From: Anisus vortex
Lineage: Eukaryota > Mollusca > Gastropoda > Planorbidae
Length of the DNA: 64,000 nt
Assembly (NCBI GenBank): GCA_949126835.1
Contig: OX421497.1
Span: forward strand, 20,243,409 to 20,307,408
Reading direction: 5' to 3'
Position numbers and translations under genes: made by a program. Below are positions 34,240 to 46,741 of the stretch, in pieces. How positions within the stretch are numbered: position 1 is the stretch's first letter; each line of letters begins with the position of its first letter. The notes below the pieces were generated by a model that worked only from the letters and a program-made list of their open reading frames with translations, searched no databases and had not been told where the DNA came from.

Positions 34240-34560
34240 CTGTAGGGAAGATCAAAGCAAGTGCGCGGTTAGTTATCAGGCGCGTCGAAATAAATAAATG
34301 AAGTATGTTTGGCATCGTTATTTCAACGATCCATCCATCTTATGGTTGTTTTTTTTTTGTGGTATACCAGAGTATTGTGTGTCAAGCACAGTATTTTGTT
34401 TGCTGTTAACATTTCATCCCAAAACAAACGTCAAGCTCTTATTTCATATGTTTAGTTTTGATTGTGAGATGCTATTTGATCATATTCTTCAATTCTGATT
34501 CTTGACCTTCTATGATTTTACAATGCAATGGGCTGTATCGCGTATGGCACTAGACCTCAC
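34240..34560. other. Presumed receptor intron, no feature seen
   Basis: This lies 5' of the stalk exon on the minus strand and should be intron. I found no upstream exon here. Confidence 0.35.
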
Positions 34561-34589
34561 ATTGCCAAAATTGTAGCTGAACAAAACAT

Positions 34590-34996
34590 TGATATAGACA
34601 AACAAAACAATGATTTAGCCAAACAAAACATTGATGTAGCTAAACAAAACATTGATATAGCCAAACAAAACATTGATTTAGCCAAACAAAACATTGATAT
34701 AGCTAAACAAAACATTGATATAACCAAACAAAACATTGATATAGCTAAACAAAACATTGATATAGCTAAACGAAACATTGATATAGCTAAAGAAAACATT
34801 GATTTAGCCAAACAAAACATTGATATAGCTAAACGAAACATTGATATAGCTAAAGAAAACATTGATTTAGCCAAACAAAACATTGATGTAGCTAAACAAA
34901 ACATTGATTTAGCCAAACAAAACATTGATTTAGCCAAACAAAACATTGATATAGCCAAAGAAAACATTGATATAGCCAAACGAAACATTGATATGC
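34590..34996. repeat. 21-bp minisatellite encoding a 7-residue repeat
   Basis: The unit 'aaacaaaacattgatatagc' plus one base (21 bp) is present about 19 times, with interchange of 'tatagc'/'tttagc' and 'aaacaa'/'aaagaa'/'aaacga'. The plus frame from 34528 to 35097 reads (AKQNIDI)n with a unique 36-residue C-terminal end; the minus frame is also open. A heptad of this kind could form a helix, but both strands are open, no splice or family support exists, and the unit is very uniform. I therefore call it a minisatellite. Confidence 0.85.
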
Positions 34997-35464
34997 TTCC
35001 TTTTTTGAAAAAGAATTTTTTTGTGTCATGTCTGCGCTATCATATCACCTTGGTGATAAATTCCCCTGTTTTGATGGTATTCGCTGTTGTCGTATAAATC
35101 CTTCAGACAAACAACGACGAATCATATTAGCGTGACATATAGTTTGTTATGCCGAAATTTTCCCTTAACTCGTGTCCGTGTACGACCATAAATAGAACGA
35201 TGCTATATTACTATATACAATGTTATGTTGAAGTAATATTTGTTTTCATCAGTTCCAAACCTTTAATAGCAACAAACATTTATCTGAGGATATTGATTTC
35301 TGTATACAAATCAAATTGTAAACTTAATTAAATTAAGTTGCTCTTAACTTTTTTTTGAAAGATAGTAAAACCCCGATTTCATTTCTTATCTAGAATTTTT
35401 TTTATTAGCTTTTTAAAAAACGCATTTGAAAAAAAAAAGCGATAACCCCCGTAAACACACACAA

Positions 35465-35508
35465 AGTTAGAGAGAGAGAGAGACAGAGAGAGACAGAGAG
35501 ATAGAGAC

Positions 35509-35585
<77 letters not shown>

Positions 35586-35586
35586 C
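35465..35586. repeat. (GA)n / GAGAGACA microsatellite
   Basis: An almost pure GA tract with interspersed GACA. Confidence 0.97.
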
Positions 35587-35689
35587 ATACAGAAACACAC
35601 ACACAAATAACAACAAATAACTTCCTCATTCTAAAGCTCTCCTACATTCATAAAATATTAAACGAACACTTCAAAACTGCTTTAATGCG

Positions 35690-36310
35690 CTTTTTTTTTA
35701 AATTATTAACATTAACAACTTATATTAACAAGTGTAATTTTTAAATTATTAACATTAACAACTTATATTATTAACAAGTGTAATTTTTGCATATTTAGCC
35801 CATCGTCTTTTTGTTCCCCGTCCTAACTATACTCTTGTAAATCTAAACTAGATTAATTAAAGTTTAGAGGTGTAACCTTACTTCGAAGGTGTAACACTAC
35901 TTCAGAGGTGCAACCCTACTTCAGAGGTGTAACCTTACTACAGAGGTGTAACCGTACTTCATAGGTGTAACCTTACTACAGAGGTGTAACCGTACTTCAT
36001 GAATACGACTTATAGACTCTGATTCATTGTGTACTGTGTATATTAATCAGATTGATGTTTCGGAATGCACTTAGGTCGTGTTATAGTCATAATTTATTCA
36101 TGTTATAGTCACGTTATAGTCATTTTATAGCCATGTTATAATCATGTTATAGTCATGTTTTTGTCATGTTATAGTCATGTTATAGTCATCGTACAGCCAT
36201 GTTATAATCATGTTATAATGTTATCGATGTTGTATTGTTATATTGATGTTATACCAAAGTTTTGCTCGTGTTATACTCATGTTATAGCCAAGTTATAGTT
36301 ATTTCATGTT
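35690..36310. repeat. Three small tandem repeats
   Basis: A ~47-bp duplication ('attaacattaacaacttata' twice, 35700-35785); a ~19-bp repeat 'gaggtgtaaccttacttc' (35868-36000); and an ~11-12-bp repeat 'catgttatagt' (36075-36300). No gene is seen. Confidence 0.85.
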
Positions 36311-36524
36311 GACTCACACTGTGCATGTTTATTGGTAGCTATGATAAACAGCAACATGATCATGTGTAAACATACTTATGCAATGTGTGCAACGCAATAA
36401 ACGGGCGTGGATGGCACAAGGAGGAAGTGGATGTGAAATGTTTGTCACTAATACACTTCCTAGTTTGAATGAAGACTTTTGTTGATAAACAGATTAGGTG
36501 CAGTCAATAGAATGGCGGATAAGT

Positions 36525-36715
36525 GGATGGGTAGATATTTATATTGATAGATAAATTATAGCTTAGATAGATAAATGGCTAGAAAGATTAATTGATACTT
36601 AAATGGATACTTATATAGATAAATAGATCCTTGTATAGATATATAGATACTTATATAGATAAATAGATACTTGAATAAATAAATATATACTTATATAGGC
36701 TAGATATATAATTAG
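36525..36715. repeat. Degenerate 'atagatacttatatagataa' repeat
   Basis: GATA-like words with a loose ~22-bp period. Confidence 0.75.
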
Positions 36716-36939
36716 TTAAAATGATACTCTAATACGTATGAATTATCATGTGGCTTTTTTAACGTGATTCTAAGGCCGGATTGTGAACAGATGTGGAAAC
36801 ATATAGTGAACCTTCAAAATCAAACAGTGGATTCCTCATTGATGAATTCGATTTCACGATCTAGTATCTGAGCATGACGAAACTAAAGACAGACTGCCAT
36901 AACACAATTAGAAACATGAAATACAAAAGAAACTTCAGG

Positions 36940-37184
36940 CTTATAATACTACTTCCAGATTAAGTGATGGAGGTATTGACACATTCGTAAAAAAAATAAA
37001 AGTAAATCGTGGTTTAAGAAGAACATATCTAGAGAAATCGTGTATGATAACTTTAAGTCTATTGCTCCGACAAGTGCGGAGTCTGAATGGGTGTTCTCGT
37101 CATCAGGTTACCTTTGTAACACTTTACGCTCAACAATAAGCAATCCAACGTTAGACACCTTGTCATTTGTATATTCTCTTTAGT
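36940..37184 (+). pseudogene. hAT transposase C-terminal fragment
   Basis: The plus strand reads 'FKSIAPTSAESEWVFSSSG' and 'YLCNTLRSTISNPTLDTLSF', ending at a stop near 37184. This is the hAT dimerisation domain, with the usual 'S-A-x-S-E-R-V-F-S' altered to 'SAESEWVFS'. It belongs to a different hAT lineage from the two CAGGG elements. Upstream pieces are decayed and no TIRs were found. Confidence 0.75.
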
Positions 37185-38085
37185 TAAATCTTTACAAATA
37201 TTATGAAAAAAACAACAAATTATTGTAATATTTGATTCATAAAATTATTTAAATTATTTTTTAAAGTTAAGACTATGCCTATTATTTGTGTTTGTTTGAT
37301 TAAAGTCCGAAGCTAGACAAGTTAGACTTATCATTTTTTAGTTTTAATAATGTTTTTCTTCCATTGATAAATCGTCACTTCTTATTCGATACTCAACGAA
37401 TATGCAAAAAATATCGAAGATATCAAAAATATTGGTTTGGGACAATGGGACCAGTATTGCTACCTCTAATCAACAGTGTGTATTAAATGAACTGAATGAA
37501 CTTTGTCTCTAAAGTCTAAGGACTTGTTTGTTTTAGGTTTGGTTTGTTTGTATGGTGTTGGTTCAACATTAGAAGCTTTGGAATGGTAAATAGTCGAAAG
37601 TCAGTTGCTTTCCTTTTATCGATGTCGATTTATCTTAAGTGTAATAAAGTCAGAAGCCTGCATAGATTCTGTACTGTTAGATACACCCCCCACCCCCATT
37701 TCACACACCTAATAGAATTTATAGATGAATATATAAATGGGTGAACAGCACAGCCTACAACTAACATGCACCAATTAATCCCACGAGTCATATTGACAAG
37801 TCTTAATTAGGCGTAACCTTTTCAAATGGAAGAGGTCACGTGCATCCGTTGACATTTCCCGCCATTTTCGTAAACAAATACCATGCTTTTGGTAGTGTTT
37901 GACAATCGATTTCAACCTCGACGGCCGGTTCTCGTCTTTTAGAAATATACAAAGACTACAAGATTAGTTATGAGGAATCCGTTTTTAACATCAAAAGTTT
38001 GCTTTTTTCTGTTAATTTTTCTCTCTCACTCTTTTTCTCATTTTCTTTTTCCATTTTTTGTTTGCTACATTTCCCTCTCTCTCTT
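37185..38085. other. No recognisable gene
   Basis: Spacer. At 37830-37930 there is a less AT-rich stretch containing the E-box CACGTG (37838) and 'ttcccgccattttcg', which could be promoter-like, but no coding exon is evident next to it. Confidence 0.3.
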
Positions 38086-38190
38086 TCATTCTTACACTCT
38101 ATCTCTCTTTCATTCTTACACTCTATCTCTCTTTCATTCTTGCACTCTATCTCTCTTTCATTCTTACACTCTATCTCTCTTTCATTCTTA
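38085..38190. repeat. 24-bp CT-rich tandem repeat
   Basis: 'cactctatctctctttcatt' plus 'ctta' is repeated about four times, preceded by a CT-rich tract. Confidence 0.9.
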
Positions 38191-38449
38191 ACCCCCTCCC
38201 CCCAAATTTCTCTCTTTCTTTATGTTTCTATACGATATACATTTTTTCTTATCTCTGATATCTCTTTCTATTCAACCAACGGCCCATACCCTGCTATTAT
38301 TCTATGTTCTTTACCTTTAGATTTACACAGATTACAGAATGTATTGAATGGAATATCCCAGTTATTTAATTGAACAAATGTCCATACACTATTACTTAAA
38401 AGTTTATTAACAATGACATAATAATGAAATGATACTTTTGACTTATGCT

Positions 38450-40092
38450 TACATCAGTTTGACCGCTACTAGACTGTGCATCATCTCTAACATCAGTCTG
38501 ACCGCTACTAGACTATGCATCATCTCTAACATCAGTCTGACCACTACTAGACTATGGATCATCTCTAACATCATTCTAACAGCTACTAGACTATGCATCA
38601 TCTCTAACTTCATTCTAACAGCTACTAGACTATGGATCATCTCTAACATCAGTCTAACAGCTACTAGATTATGCATCATATCTAACATTAGTCTGACATC
38701 TACTAGACTATGCATCATCTCTAATATCAGTCTAACAGCTACTAGACTATGGATCATCTCTAACATCATTCTAAAAGCTACTAGACTATGCATCATCTCT
38801 AACTTCATTCTAACAGCTACTAGACTATGGATCATCTCTAACATCAGTCTAACAGCTACTAGATTATGCATCATATCTAACATTAGTCTGACAGCTACTA
38901 GACTATGCATCATCTCTAATATCAGTCTAACAGCTACTAGACTATGCATCATCTCTAATATCAGTCTAACAGCTACTAGACTATGCATCATCTCTAATAT
39001 CAGTCTGACATCTACTAGACTATGCATCATCTCTAATATCAGTCTAACAGCTACTAGACTATGGATCATCTCTAACATCATTCTAAAAGCTACTAGACTA
39101 TGCATCATCTCTAACTTCATTCTAACAGCTACTAGACTATGGATCATCTCTAACATCAGTCTAACAGCTACTAGATTATGCATCATATCTAACATTAGTC
39201 TGACAGCTACTAGACTATGCATCATCTCTAATATCAGTCTAACAGCTACTAGACTATGCATCATCTCTAATATCAGTCTAACAGCTACTAGACTATGCAT
39301 CATCTCTAATATCAGTCTAACAGCTACTAGAATATGCATCATCTCTAACATCAGTCTGACCGCTACTAGACTATGGATAATCTCTAACATCATTCTAACA
39401 GCTACTAGACTATGGATCATCTCTAACATCATTCTAACAGCTACTAGACTATGCATCATCTCTAACTTCATTCTAACAGCTACTAGACTATGGATCATCT
39501 CTAACATCAGTCTAACAGCTACTAGATTATGCATCATATCTAACATTAGTCTGACATCTACTAGACTATGCATCATCTCTAATATCAGTCTAACAGCTAC
39601 TAGACTATGCATCATCTCTAATATCAGTCTAACAGCTACTAGACTATGGATCATCTCTAACATCAGTCTAACAGCTACTAGATTATGCATCATATCTAAC
39701 ATTAGTCTGACAGCTACTAGACTATGCATCATCTCTAATATCAGTCTAACAGCTACTAGACTATGCATCATCTCCAATATCAGTCTAACAGCTACTAGAC
39801 TATGCATCATCTCTAATATCAGTCTAACAGCTACTAGACTATGCATCATCTCTAACTTCATTCTAACAGCTACTAGACTATGGATCATATCTAACATTAG
39901 TCTGACCGGCTACTAGACTATGGATCATATCTAACATTAGTCTGACCGGCTACTAGACTATGCATCATCTGTAACATCAGTCTGACCGGCTACTAGACTA
40001 TGCATCATCTCTAATATCAGTCTGACCGGCTACTAGACTATGCATTATCTCTAATATCAGTCTGACCGGCTACTAGACTATGCATCATCTGC
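38450..40092. repeat. 39-bp minisatellite, about 42 copies
   Basis: The unit begins 'atgcatcatctctaatatca' and continues 'gtctaacagctactagact', 39 bp in all, so a 13-residue repeat (ISLTATRLCIISN) opens on the plus strand and another on the minus. Variant order repeats: units with 'ggatcatc', 'ttcattc', 'tcattctaaaagc' and 'catatctaacattag' recur as a multi-unit block at about 38.56, 38.74, 39.04 and 39.38 kb. From about 39900 the units become 40 bp ('gaccggctac'), ending the open frame. Confidence 0.95.
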
Positions 40093-40159
40093 CTGTGACT
40101 CATCAACTTATACATTATTTTTTGGCTAAATATACAATTAAATTTTAAGTTTAAAAAAA

Positions 40160-41318
40160 AGTAAAATTAACAAATAATATGAGCGGACCAGTTATAAATA
40201 TTCTAAAAGTTAAATTAACAAATAATATGAGCGGACCAGTTATAAATATTCTAAAAGTAAAATTAACAAATAATATGAGCGGACCAGTTATAAATATTCT
40301 AAAAGTAAAATTAACAAATAATATGAGCGGACCAGTTATAAATATTCTAAAAGTAAAATTAACAAATAATATGAGCGTACCAGTTATAAATATTCTAAAA
40401 GTAAAATTAACAAATAATATGAGCGTACCAGTTATAAATATTCTAAAAGTAAAATTAACAAATAATATGAGCGTACAAGTTATGAATATTCTAATAGTAA
40501 AATTAACAAATAATATGAGCGTACCAGTTATAAATATTCCAAAAGTAAAATTAACAAATAATATGAGCGTACCAGTTATAAATATTCTAATAGTAAAATA
40601 AATAAGTAATATGAGCGTACCAGTTATTAATATTCTAAAAGTAAAATTAACAAATAATATGAGCCTACCAGTTATAAATATTCTAAAAGTAAAATTAACA
40701 AATAATATGTCCGTACCAGTTATAAATATTCTAAAAGTAAAATTAATAAGTAATATGAGCCTACCAGTTATAAATATTCTAAAAGTAAAATTAACAAATA
40801 ATATGAGCGTACCAGTTATAAATATTCTAAAAGTAAAATTAATAAGTAATATGAGCGTACCAGTTATAAATATTCTAAAAGTAAAATTAACAAATAATAT
40901 GAGCGTACCAGTTATAAATATTCTAAAAGTAAAATTAATAAGTAATATGAGCGTACCAGTTATAAATATTCTAAAAGTAAAATTAACAAATAATATGAGC
41001 GTACCAGTTATAAATATTCTAAAAGTAAAATTAACAAATAATATGTCCGTACCAGTTATAAATATTCTAAAAGTAAAATTAATAAGTAATATGAGCCTAC
41101 CAGTTATAAATATTCTAAAAGTAAAATTAACAAATAATATGAGCGGACCAGTTATAAATATTCTAAAAGTAAAATTAACAAATAATATGTGCGTACCAGT
41201 TATAAATATTCTAAAAGTAAAATTAATAAGTAATATGAGCGTACCAGTTATAAATATTCTAAAAGTAAAATTAACAAATAATATGAGCGTACCAGTTATA
41301 AATATTCTAAAAGTAAAA
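40160..41318. repeat. 48-bp minisatellite, about 24 copies
   Basis: The unit begins 'atgagcgtaccagttataaa' and continues 'tattctaaaagtaaaattaacaaataat', 48 bp in all. It is open on both strands (plus: 16-residue MSVPVINILKVKLTNN). Variants gcgg/gcgt/gcct/tccg and 'aataagtaat' alternate. It starts only ~70 bp after the 39-bp array. Confidence 0.95.
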
Positions 41319-42095
41319 GCAATAAAAAAAAAGAAGGACAATTATAATAAAGCGTACAATTCTACAATTCAATCTTCCAAAATTTTAAATATTGATCTAA
41401 AAAAATTAAAAGACATAGTTATACATATTATTTTCTTTTTTCCTATGCAAAGTTTAACTCGTACAGGCTTTATTTCTTTCAGAGTGGCACTCAGGCATGG
41501 ATGGGGTTTCCGGAAATAGTTTAGGGGAAACCAAAAAACTTTGTCATACATAATTCTTAAAACTATTTAAATCCTCATTCAACAATATACTTAAAATAGG
41601 TTGTAGTCTTATTCCTAGTAGGGAAGTATTTAGTTGAAACCGAAAGGCCGTTATTCTTTTAACACTTGTATAATCTCATAAGCTTTTTTTGTTCCGGAAA
41701 AGTTTTGTGACAAGTAGACATTTTTTACTTGGTTGACAAAAGACGAGTGACAAGATGAAAAGCGTGTGACCTAAAAAAAGGATTAAAGAAAGACAACTCT
41801 AGCTTGGTGATGACAGACTAAACAAAATGGGAACACAGAGCATAATATCTTCAAGATAGAATTCATTCAAATACTAAACTAATAACAATGATGGATTGCG
41901 GATTAAAAACGATTGATAACAGAGACGCTTATCTGATATTAGAAATGGATAACGGAAAAGAGTGGTGGATAGCTGATAATAGAGTTGGATAATGGCTCAC
42001 GGAGATGATTGGTTGTTAACAGAACTGGATAGTTGATGATAAAAAAAAACGGATGACTAACAATAGAATTGGTTAATTGTATGAGACAGACATGT
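41319..42095. other. No recognisable gene
   Basis: Short frames only. A loose repeat of 'gataacagag'/'ggataacgga' words is present at 41915-42060. Confidence 0.4.
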
Positions 42096-43335
42096 AGTTG
42101 AGGTAATATTAATGAGACATACAATAATGAGGTAATATTAATGAGACATACAATTATATAATTAAAAATATTTAACATAGAGAAAACCATTATGAATCTA
42201 TTTTCCTCGGCGACTGTTGGTAGCATCATAACCTTTGCAATCACCTGCTGGTATGGTAATACCACCACATTGAACAAACACCGGATAGACCGCCTAATAA
42301 ACAAAGCCTCTCGTACTACACCGACAGAATTACCATCTCTTGCGGATATTTTCAGTTCAAGGCGCCTGTCTATGATTGATAAAATCCTCCAAGATCATGC
42401 ACACCCGCTTCATGATAGTTACATAATATCTAGTCGAAGTGGTCGGCTTCTTTCAATAAGGGCAAGAACAGAGAGATTTAGGAACTCTTTTGTTCCACTG
42501 TCAGTGAGACTCTTTCAAACGAATCATCTTTCAGCCAGGAAATACAATGGCTCAATAGCTGACTCCTAAATAATAGGCCTACATTTTTCTTGTATGATAA
42601 ATGGTATGATAGTGTGCGTGAATGTCTATTGTGTTTGAGTACAAATGGTTCTTTAATATTGTTTTAGGCATGCTGAAAGACGGAATTTATGTAATCAAGT
42701 CAAATTTCCATTTATTTGGATCAATAAAGCAATCTTATCTTATCTTATCTTATGAGGTAATGTTTATGAGACCTATAGTTGAGGTAATATTAATGGGCCA
42801 TACAATTATGAGGTAATGTTTATGAGACCTATAGTTGAAGTTATATTAATGAGACATACAATTATGAGGTAATGTTTATGAGACCTATAGTTGAAGTTAT
42901 ATTAATGGGCCATACAATTATGAGGTAATGTTTATGAGACCTATAGTTGAGGTAATATTAATGGGCCATACAATTATGAGGTAATGTTTATGAGACCTAT
43001 AGTTGAAGTTATATTAATGGGCCATACAATTATGAGGTTATGTTTATGAGACCTATAGTTGAGGTAATATTAATGGGCCATACAATTATGAGGTAATGTT
43101 TATGAGACCTATAGTTGAAGTTATATTAATGGGCCATACAATTATGAGGTAATGTTTATGAGACCTATAGTTGAGGTAATATTAATGGGCCATACAATTA
43201 TGAGGTAATGTTTATGAGACCTATAGTTGAAGTTATATTAATGGGCCATACAATTATGAGGTAATGTCTTTGAGACCTATAGTTGAAGTTATACTAATGG
43301 GCCATACAATTATGAGGTAATGTTTATGAGACTAA
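42096..43335. repeat. 56-bp minisatellite split by a LINE
   Basis: The unit begins 'atgaggtaatgtttatgaga' and continues to 'gggccatacaatt', 56 bp (for example starts at 42754 and 42810). About 10 copies occur from 42752 to 43335 and about 1.5 shorter, diverged copies at 42096-42152, before the LINE insertion. Confidence 0.9.
42155..42752 (+). mobile_element. LINE 3' fragment with (CTTAT)n tail
   Basis: The frame 42192-42569 reads 'SIITFAITCWYGNTTT', 'NKHRIDRLINKASR', 'RSGRLLSIRARTERFRNSF' and 'VPLSVRLFQ', the C-terminal tail of Jockey/CR1-type LINE reverse transcriptases. A ~170-bp 3' UTR and a CTTAT microsatellite tail follow. It is 5'-truncated, as is usual for target-primed insertion. The family differs from the LINE at 1-725. 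Confidence 0.82.
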
Positions 43336-44500
43336 ACACATTGTCATCATAAGATCATACCCATTCTACGTCCTTCTTACGTGACGACCTACAGATGAGA
43401 CTGACCTTTGAGACGAACTACTTAACGAGGTGCGGTCAAAAGTAAGGGGTAAAGATGACCACTTGTCAAACCTTCATTTTGGGGGGTTTTCTTTAGTTAG
43501 TTTGTTAGTTTGAAAGTTACATGTGCACCGAAAATAAACTATCAGGCCATTGAGGCAAAAAGCACATCCCGTCAGACTGCAGAGAATGAGTACATAATTC
43601 ATTACAGTTGTTTCAAGTTGAAGTGAGCAGTGAAACATGAAAAAAAACCACAGTGAAAACTCAAGTATGTGTATAATTAGTTTTATAAGTCCACACACGG
43701 TGTGCTGCTTCCGTGTTCTAAGTAAGGTGTCACGAGGGAGTACATAAATATTATAAATAATGTACAAAATTAAATGAAATAGCTCTCGTCTAGTATGAAG
43801 TTGTGTGTGAATGTGTGTGTAAGTGTGTGTGATGTTTCCAGAGCCTTTACAAGCTTTTGTAGCGCCCCAGGACAAAAGTTTCAGCGCCGCCCCTTTGCAT
43901 ATTGCAACTGCTTGTTTAATACTATATTTGCTATATTTAGACACATTTGCCGCACCCCCTGGAAGTGTGCCCTCTGCCCTCCCCTGCACTGGATGTTTCT
44001 GTCTTTCTGCTTTTCTGTCTTTTTTATAATTGGTTGTTTTTCTGTGAATGTTTTGTGTGTGTCTGTGTGTGTGTGCGTCTTTATATGTGTGTGTGTTTTC
44101 ATCTCTATGTGTGTTGTGTGCTATGTTATATGTGGTGTAGGCTTCTGTGTGTTATCTTTTCTTTTATATGTGTATTTGTTACTTGCAAAAGAATAACTAT
44201 CTTTTAATATATTTTTTATATATTTTAATTTTAATATATTTTAATCAATTTTCCCCTTATAGACACGTTTTATGCTATAGCATAGATATAAACAGAGATA
44301 GATAAATTTAAAAAGATATAGAATGTATATATATACTTATACTTTACAAATTGTTCGCAACTAAGGCAACACTAAATGCAGCAAAACAAGTAAAATTACA
44401 CTAAAACTGGAGGTGAAATAATGTTCCAGCCATTATTGACTTAGGCCTACTATAATCCAACGATACGGTATTTTTAGCCCCTTACACGCTGTTGGTTTAA
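43336..44500. other. No recognisable gene
   Basis: TG-rich simple sequence at 43790-44180. Overlapping frames here are by-products of (GTGT)n. On the minus strand at 43600-43480 an acceptor-like 'ttctctgcag' precedes 'CLNG' and 'RCTC' words, but no full EGF pattern follows. Confidence 0.35.
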
Positions 44501-44503
44501 GAC

Positions 44504-44700
44504 AATGGCTCTCAAACATTTAAGACCTACCACTCGCGGATCCCTTTTTGAAGTAAGTTTTTATTTAAATATCGCCCTTCTCACAGTGTCAAATAATACA
44601 ACACTGAATTAAAAATTAAACAAACAAAAAAGTAATTTTGAATTCCTCACACCTGTCAAAGATACCACGGTTCCCAATTTGGGAACTAATCGTATAAAAC
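44504..44700. mobile_element. Possible hAT-type MITE fragment
   Basis: The left part 'caatggctctcaaacattta' followed by 'actcgcggatccctttttga' has the phrase typical of common hAT MITE ends. The right part contains 'cggttcccaatttgggaact'. Ends are imperfect and no TSD was resolved. Confidence 0.4.
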
Positions 44701-44974
44701 ATGTGTAACTTAAACTTTAAGTTAAAGGAACGTCACGCTTTATTAGAAACACCCCCCGACTTTTTTTTTTCAACGTTGTAATTTGTTAGTAAGTCGTCAC
44801 AATGTTGAGTTCTCTCCCCCTGTTTAATATTAAAGACTTGGAAGAAGTATAAGTTCATAGTTCATATAGCTCTTTATTACAGACCTATTTCTTTTCATAG
44901 GCGGTCTGGCTTGAGAAATCCATACAATTTACTTTCAGGAGTAGATTGTATAACGATACGGTCTAAAAATTTTA

Positions 44975-45265
44975 AGCGGCCTGGTTACACAAGCGGGAAT
45001 AGTCTGGTTACACGAGCGGGAATAGTCTGGTTACACAAGCGGGAATAGTCTGGTTACATAAGCGGCAATAGTCTGGTTACACAAGCGGGAATAGTCTGGT
45101 TACACCAGCGGGAATAGCCTGGTTACACAAGCGGGAATAGTCTGGTTACACCAGCGGGAATAGCCTGGTTACACAAGCGGGAATAGTCTGGATACACAAG
45201 CGGGGATAGTCTGGTTACACAAGCGGGAATAGCCTGGTTACACAAGCGGGAATAGCCTGGTTACA
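44975..45265. repeat. 23-bp minisatellite, about 12 copies
   Basis: The unit 'ctggttacacaagcgggaat' plus 'agt' (23 bp) has small variants ('cgagcgg', 'ccagcgg', 'agcctgg'). Confidence 0.95.
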
Positions 45266-45333
45266 CCGACGTAATGCTGTACACATATGGGCATAAACGC
45301 TGGTGAAGGGTGTAAACCACCGATACGCTTCTC

Positions 45334-45414
45334 TTAACCCTTCCAGTACCGACCTACTTCTATCTATGCTACCTTCAGTTCCGCTATATACGCGTCCGGG
45401 ACTGTAAGGGTTAA
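45334..45414. mobile_element. piggyBac-type MITE, copy 2 (73 bp)
   Basis: The element is 45338-45410 between TTAA copies (45334-45337 and 45411-45414). The left end is 'CCCTTCCAGTACCGACCTAC' and the complement of the right end is 'CCCTTACAGTCCCGGACGCG'. It is almost entirely termini, so it is a deletion derivative of the family represented at 6256-6840. Confidence 0.85.
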
Positions 45415-45837
45415 GAGTACGCTTGTGGGCTTAAGGCGGATGGGGGATGGTGGAGCGGAGACGTTCCCCGTTGCGCATGCTAGAATTACGGCGCAGGCAA
45501 CCACCCGTCGCTACTCGGAGGAAGGTCTAGACGCAACAATGTTCGTCTCGTCAAGCACAATGTCTAAGTGACAAGGCATATATTCTGTTAATTGTGCTAC
45601 TTAGCGTAAGTGCCGGTATACTAGCAATGTTAATGATCCGTGGGAATATTCCGCAGGGAGAGGCAGAGTAGTTCATGTGCCTGCGGGAAAACAACATGCG
45701 GCGTGCGGGCTTTATCGGCATGCCGCATAGCGGTATGCCTCGGACTAGGTCTCTTGGAATAACCACTTCGAGTTACGCCCTGGACTAAAGAGCCAGAAGA
45801 TCTTCCGTTTTTAATGATACACACAGAATCAGTTTCA

Positions 45838-46085
45838 ACGACGGAAATGGTCTGGATTTCACCGAGGGAAATAATTTGGTTAAACCGTGAGCAATGTCCT
45901 GGTCAGACCGTGAGCAATGTCCTGGTCAAACCGTGAACAATATCCTGGTTGAACCGTGATAAATGTTCTGGTCAAACCGTGATAAATGTTCTGTTCAAAC
46001 CGTGATAAATGTTCTAGCCAAACCGTGATAAATGTTCTGTTCAAACCGTGATAAATGTTCTGGTCAAACCGTGAGAACAGTCCGG
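45838..46085. repeat. Second 23-bp minisatellite, related to 44975-45265
   Basis: The unit 'ctggtcaaaccgtgataaat' plus 'gtt' (23 bp) is present about 10 times. Its first unit, 'tctggatttcaccgagggaa', resembles the unit of the neighbouring array, suggesting common ancestry. Confidence 0.9.
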
Positions 46086-46741
46086 GTTAGCCCTTTATAT
46101 ATTAGTCCTAGTTACTACGTAATGTCTGGTAGCCGCCATGCATGAAAAATTACAATGTCACAAAAATAGGAGACATTTCTTTCAAAATCTAGTCCAGGTT
46201 ATTATGAAATACCAGTGATAGAAGCAGAAACAGAGGCCGGTCATATACCACATGGAAGAAATCAGAAATAGAAGAAGATGAGATAAAGTTACAGGAGATG
46301 AAGAGTGGCTAAATATAGTCGGGTCCCTTATGTCCTACCATGGCTTCATAGGAGATCGATACAGTTGTACAACGGAGTCCACTCTAAGGAATAGCCCGAA
46401 ACCTGGTCTGGCCTCAAGTTGCCATCATGCAAGAAAATCTTTGGGGCCCAAAACCAAGTCTTCTGAAGACAGTATCGTTTATCAGAGAGACGGGACAGGT
46501 ACACTAAGCAGTAGAAGGAAATATGGAAGTCAGAAGAAGTATATTGTATATCATACTTTATGTTACTCATAGACTAGTATACCCCAGATTAATGGATTCG
46601 AGTCAATACAATTAATTATAGACCTAACCGTATCACTAAAAAAAGGTTTAGGAAATGTTGGTATAGAGAATAGAAGACTGAATCTAGATATAACACTTAA
46701 ACGAGATCCAAAATAAATCGAAGACAATAATAGTGACCTAG

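Noticed and set aside
37999..38373. Ser/Leu-rich frames suggesting a secreted peptide
   Set aside because: They derive from CT-rich simple sequence and a 24-bp repeat.
43474..43640. Possible EGF-like exon of the receptor on the minus strand ('CLNG' and 'RCTC' after an acceptor-like sequence)
   Set aside because: The cysteine pattern is incomplete, there is no clear donor, and it is 9 kb from the nearest supported exon.
46330..46572. 80-codon plus frame
   Set aside because: No recognisable domain, no consistent splice context, and the opposite strand is similarly open.
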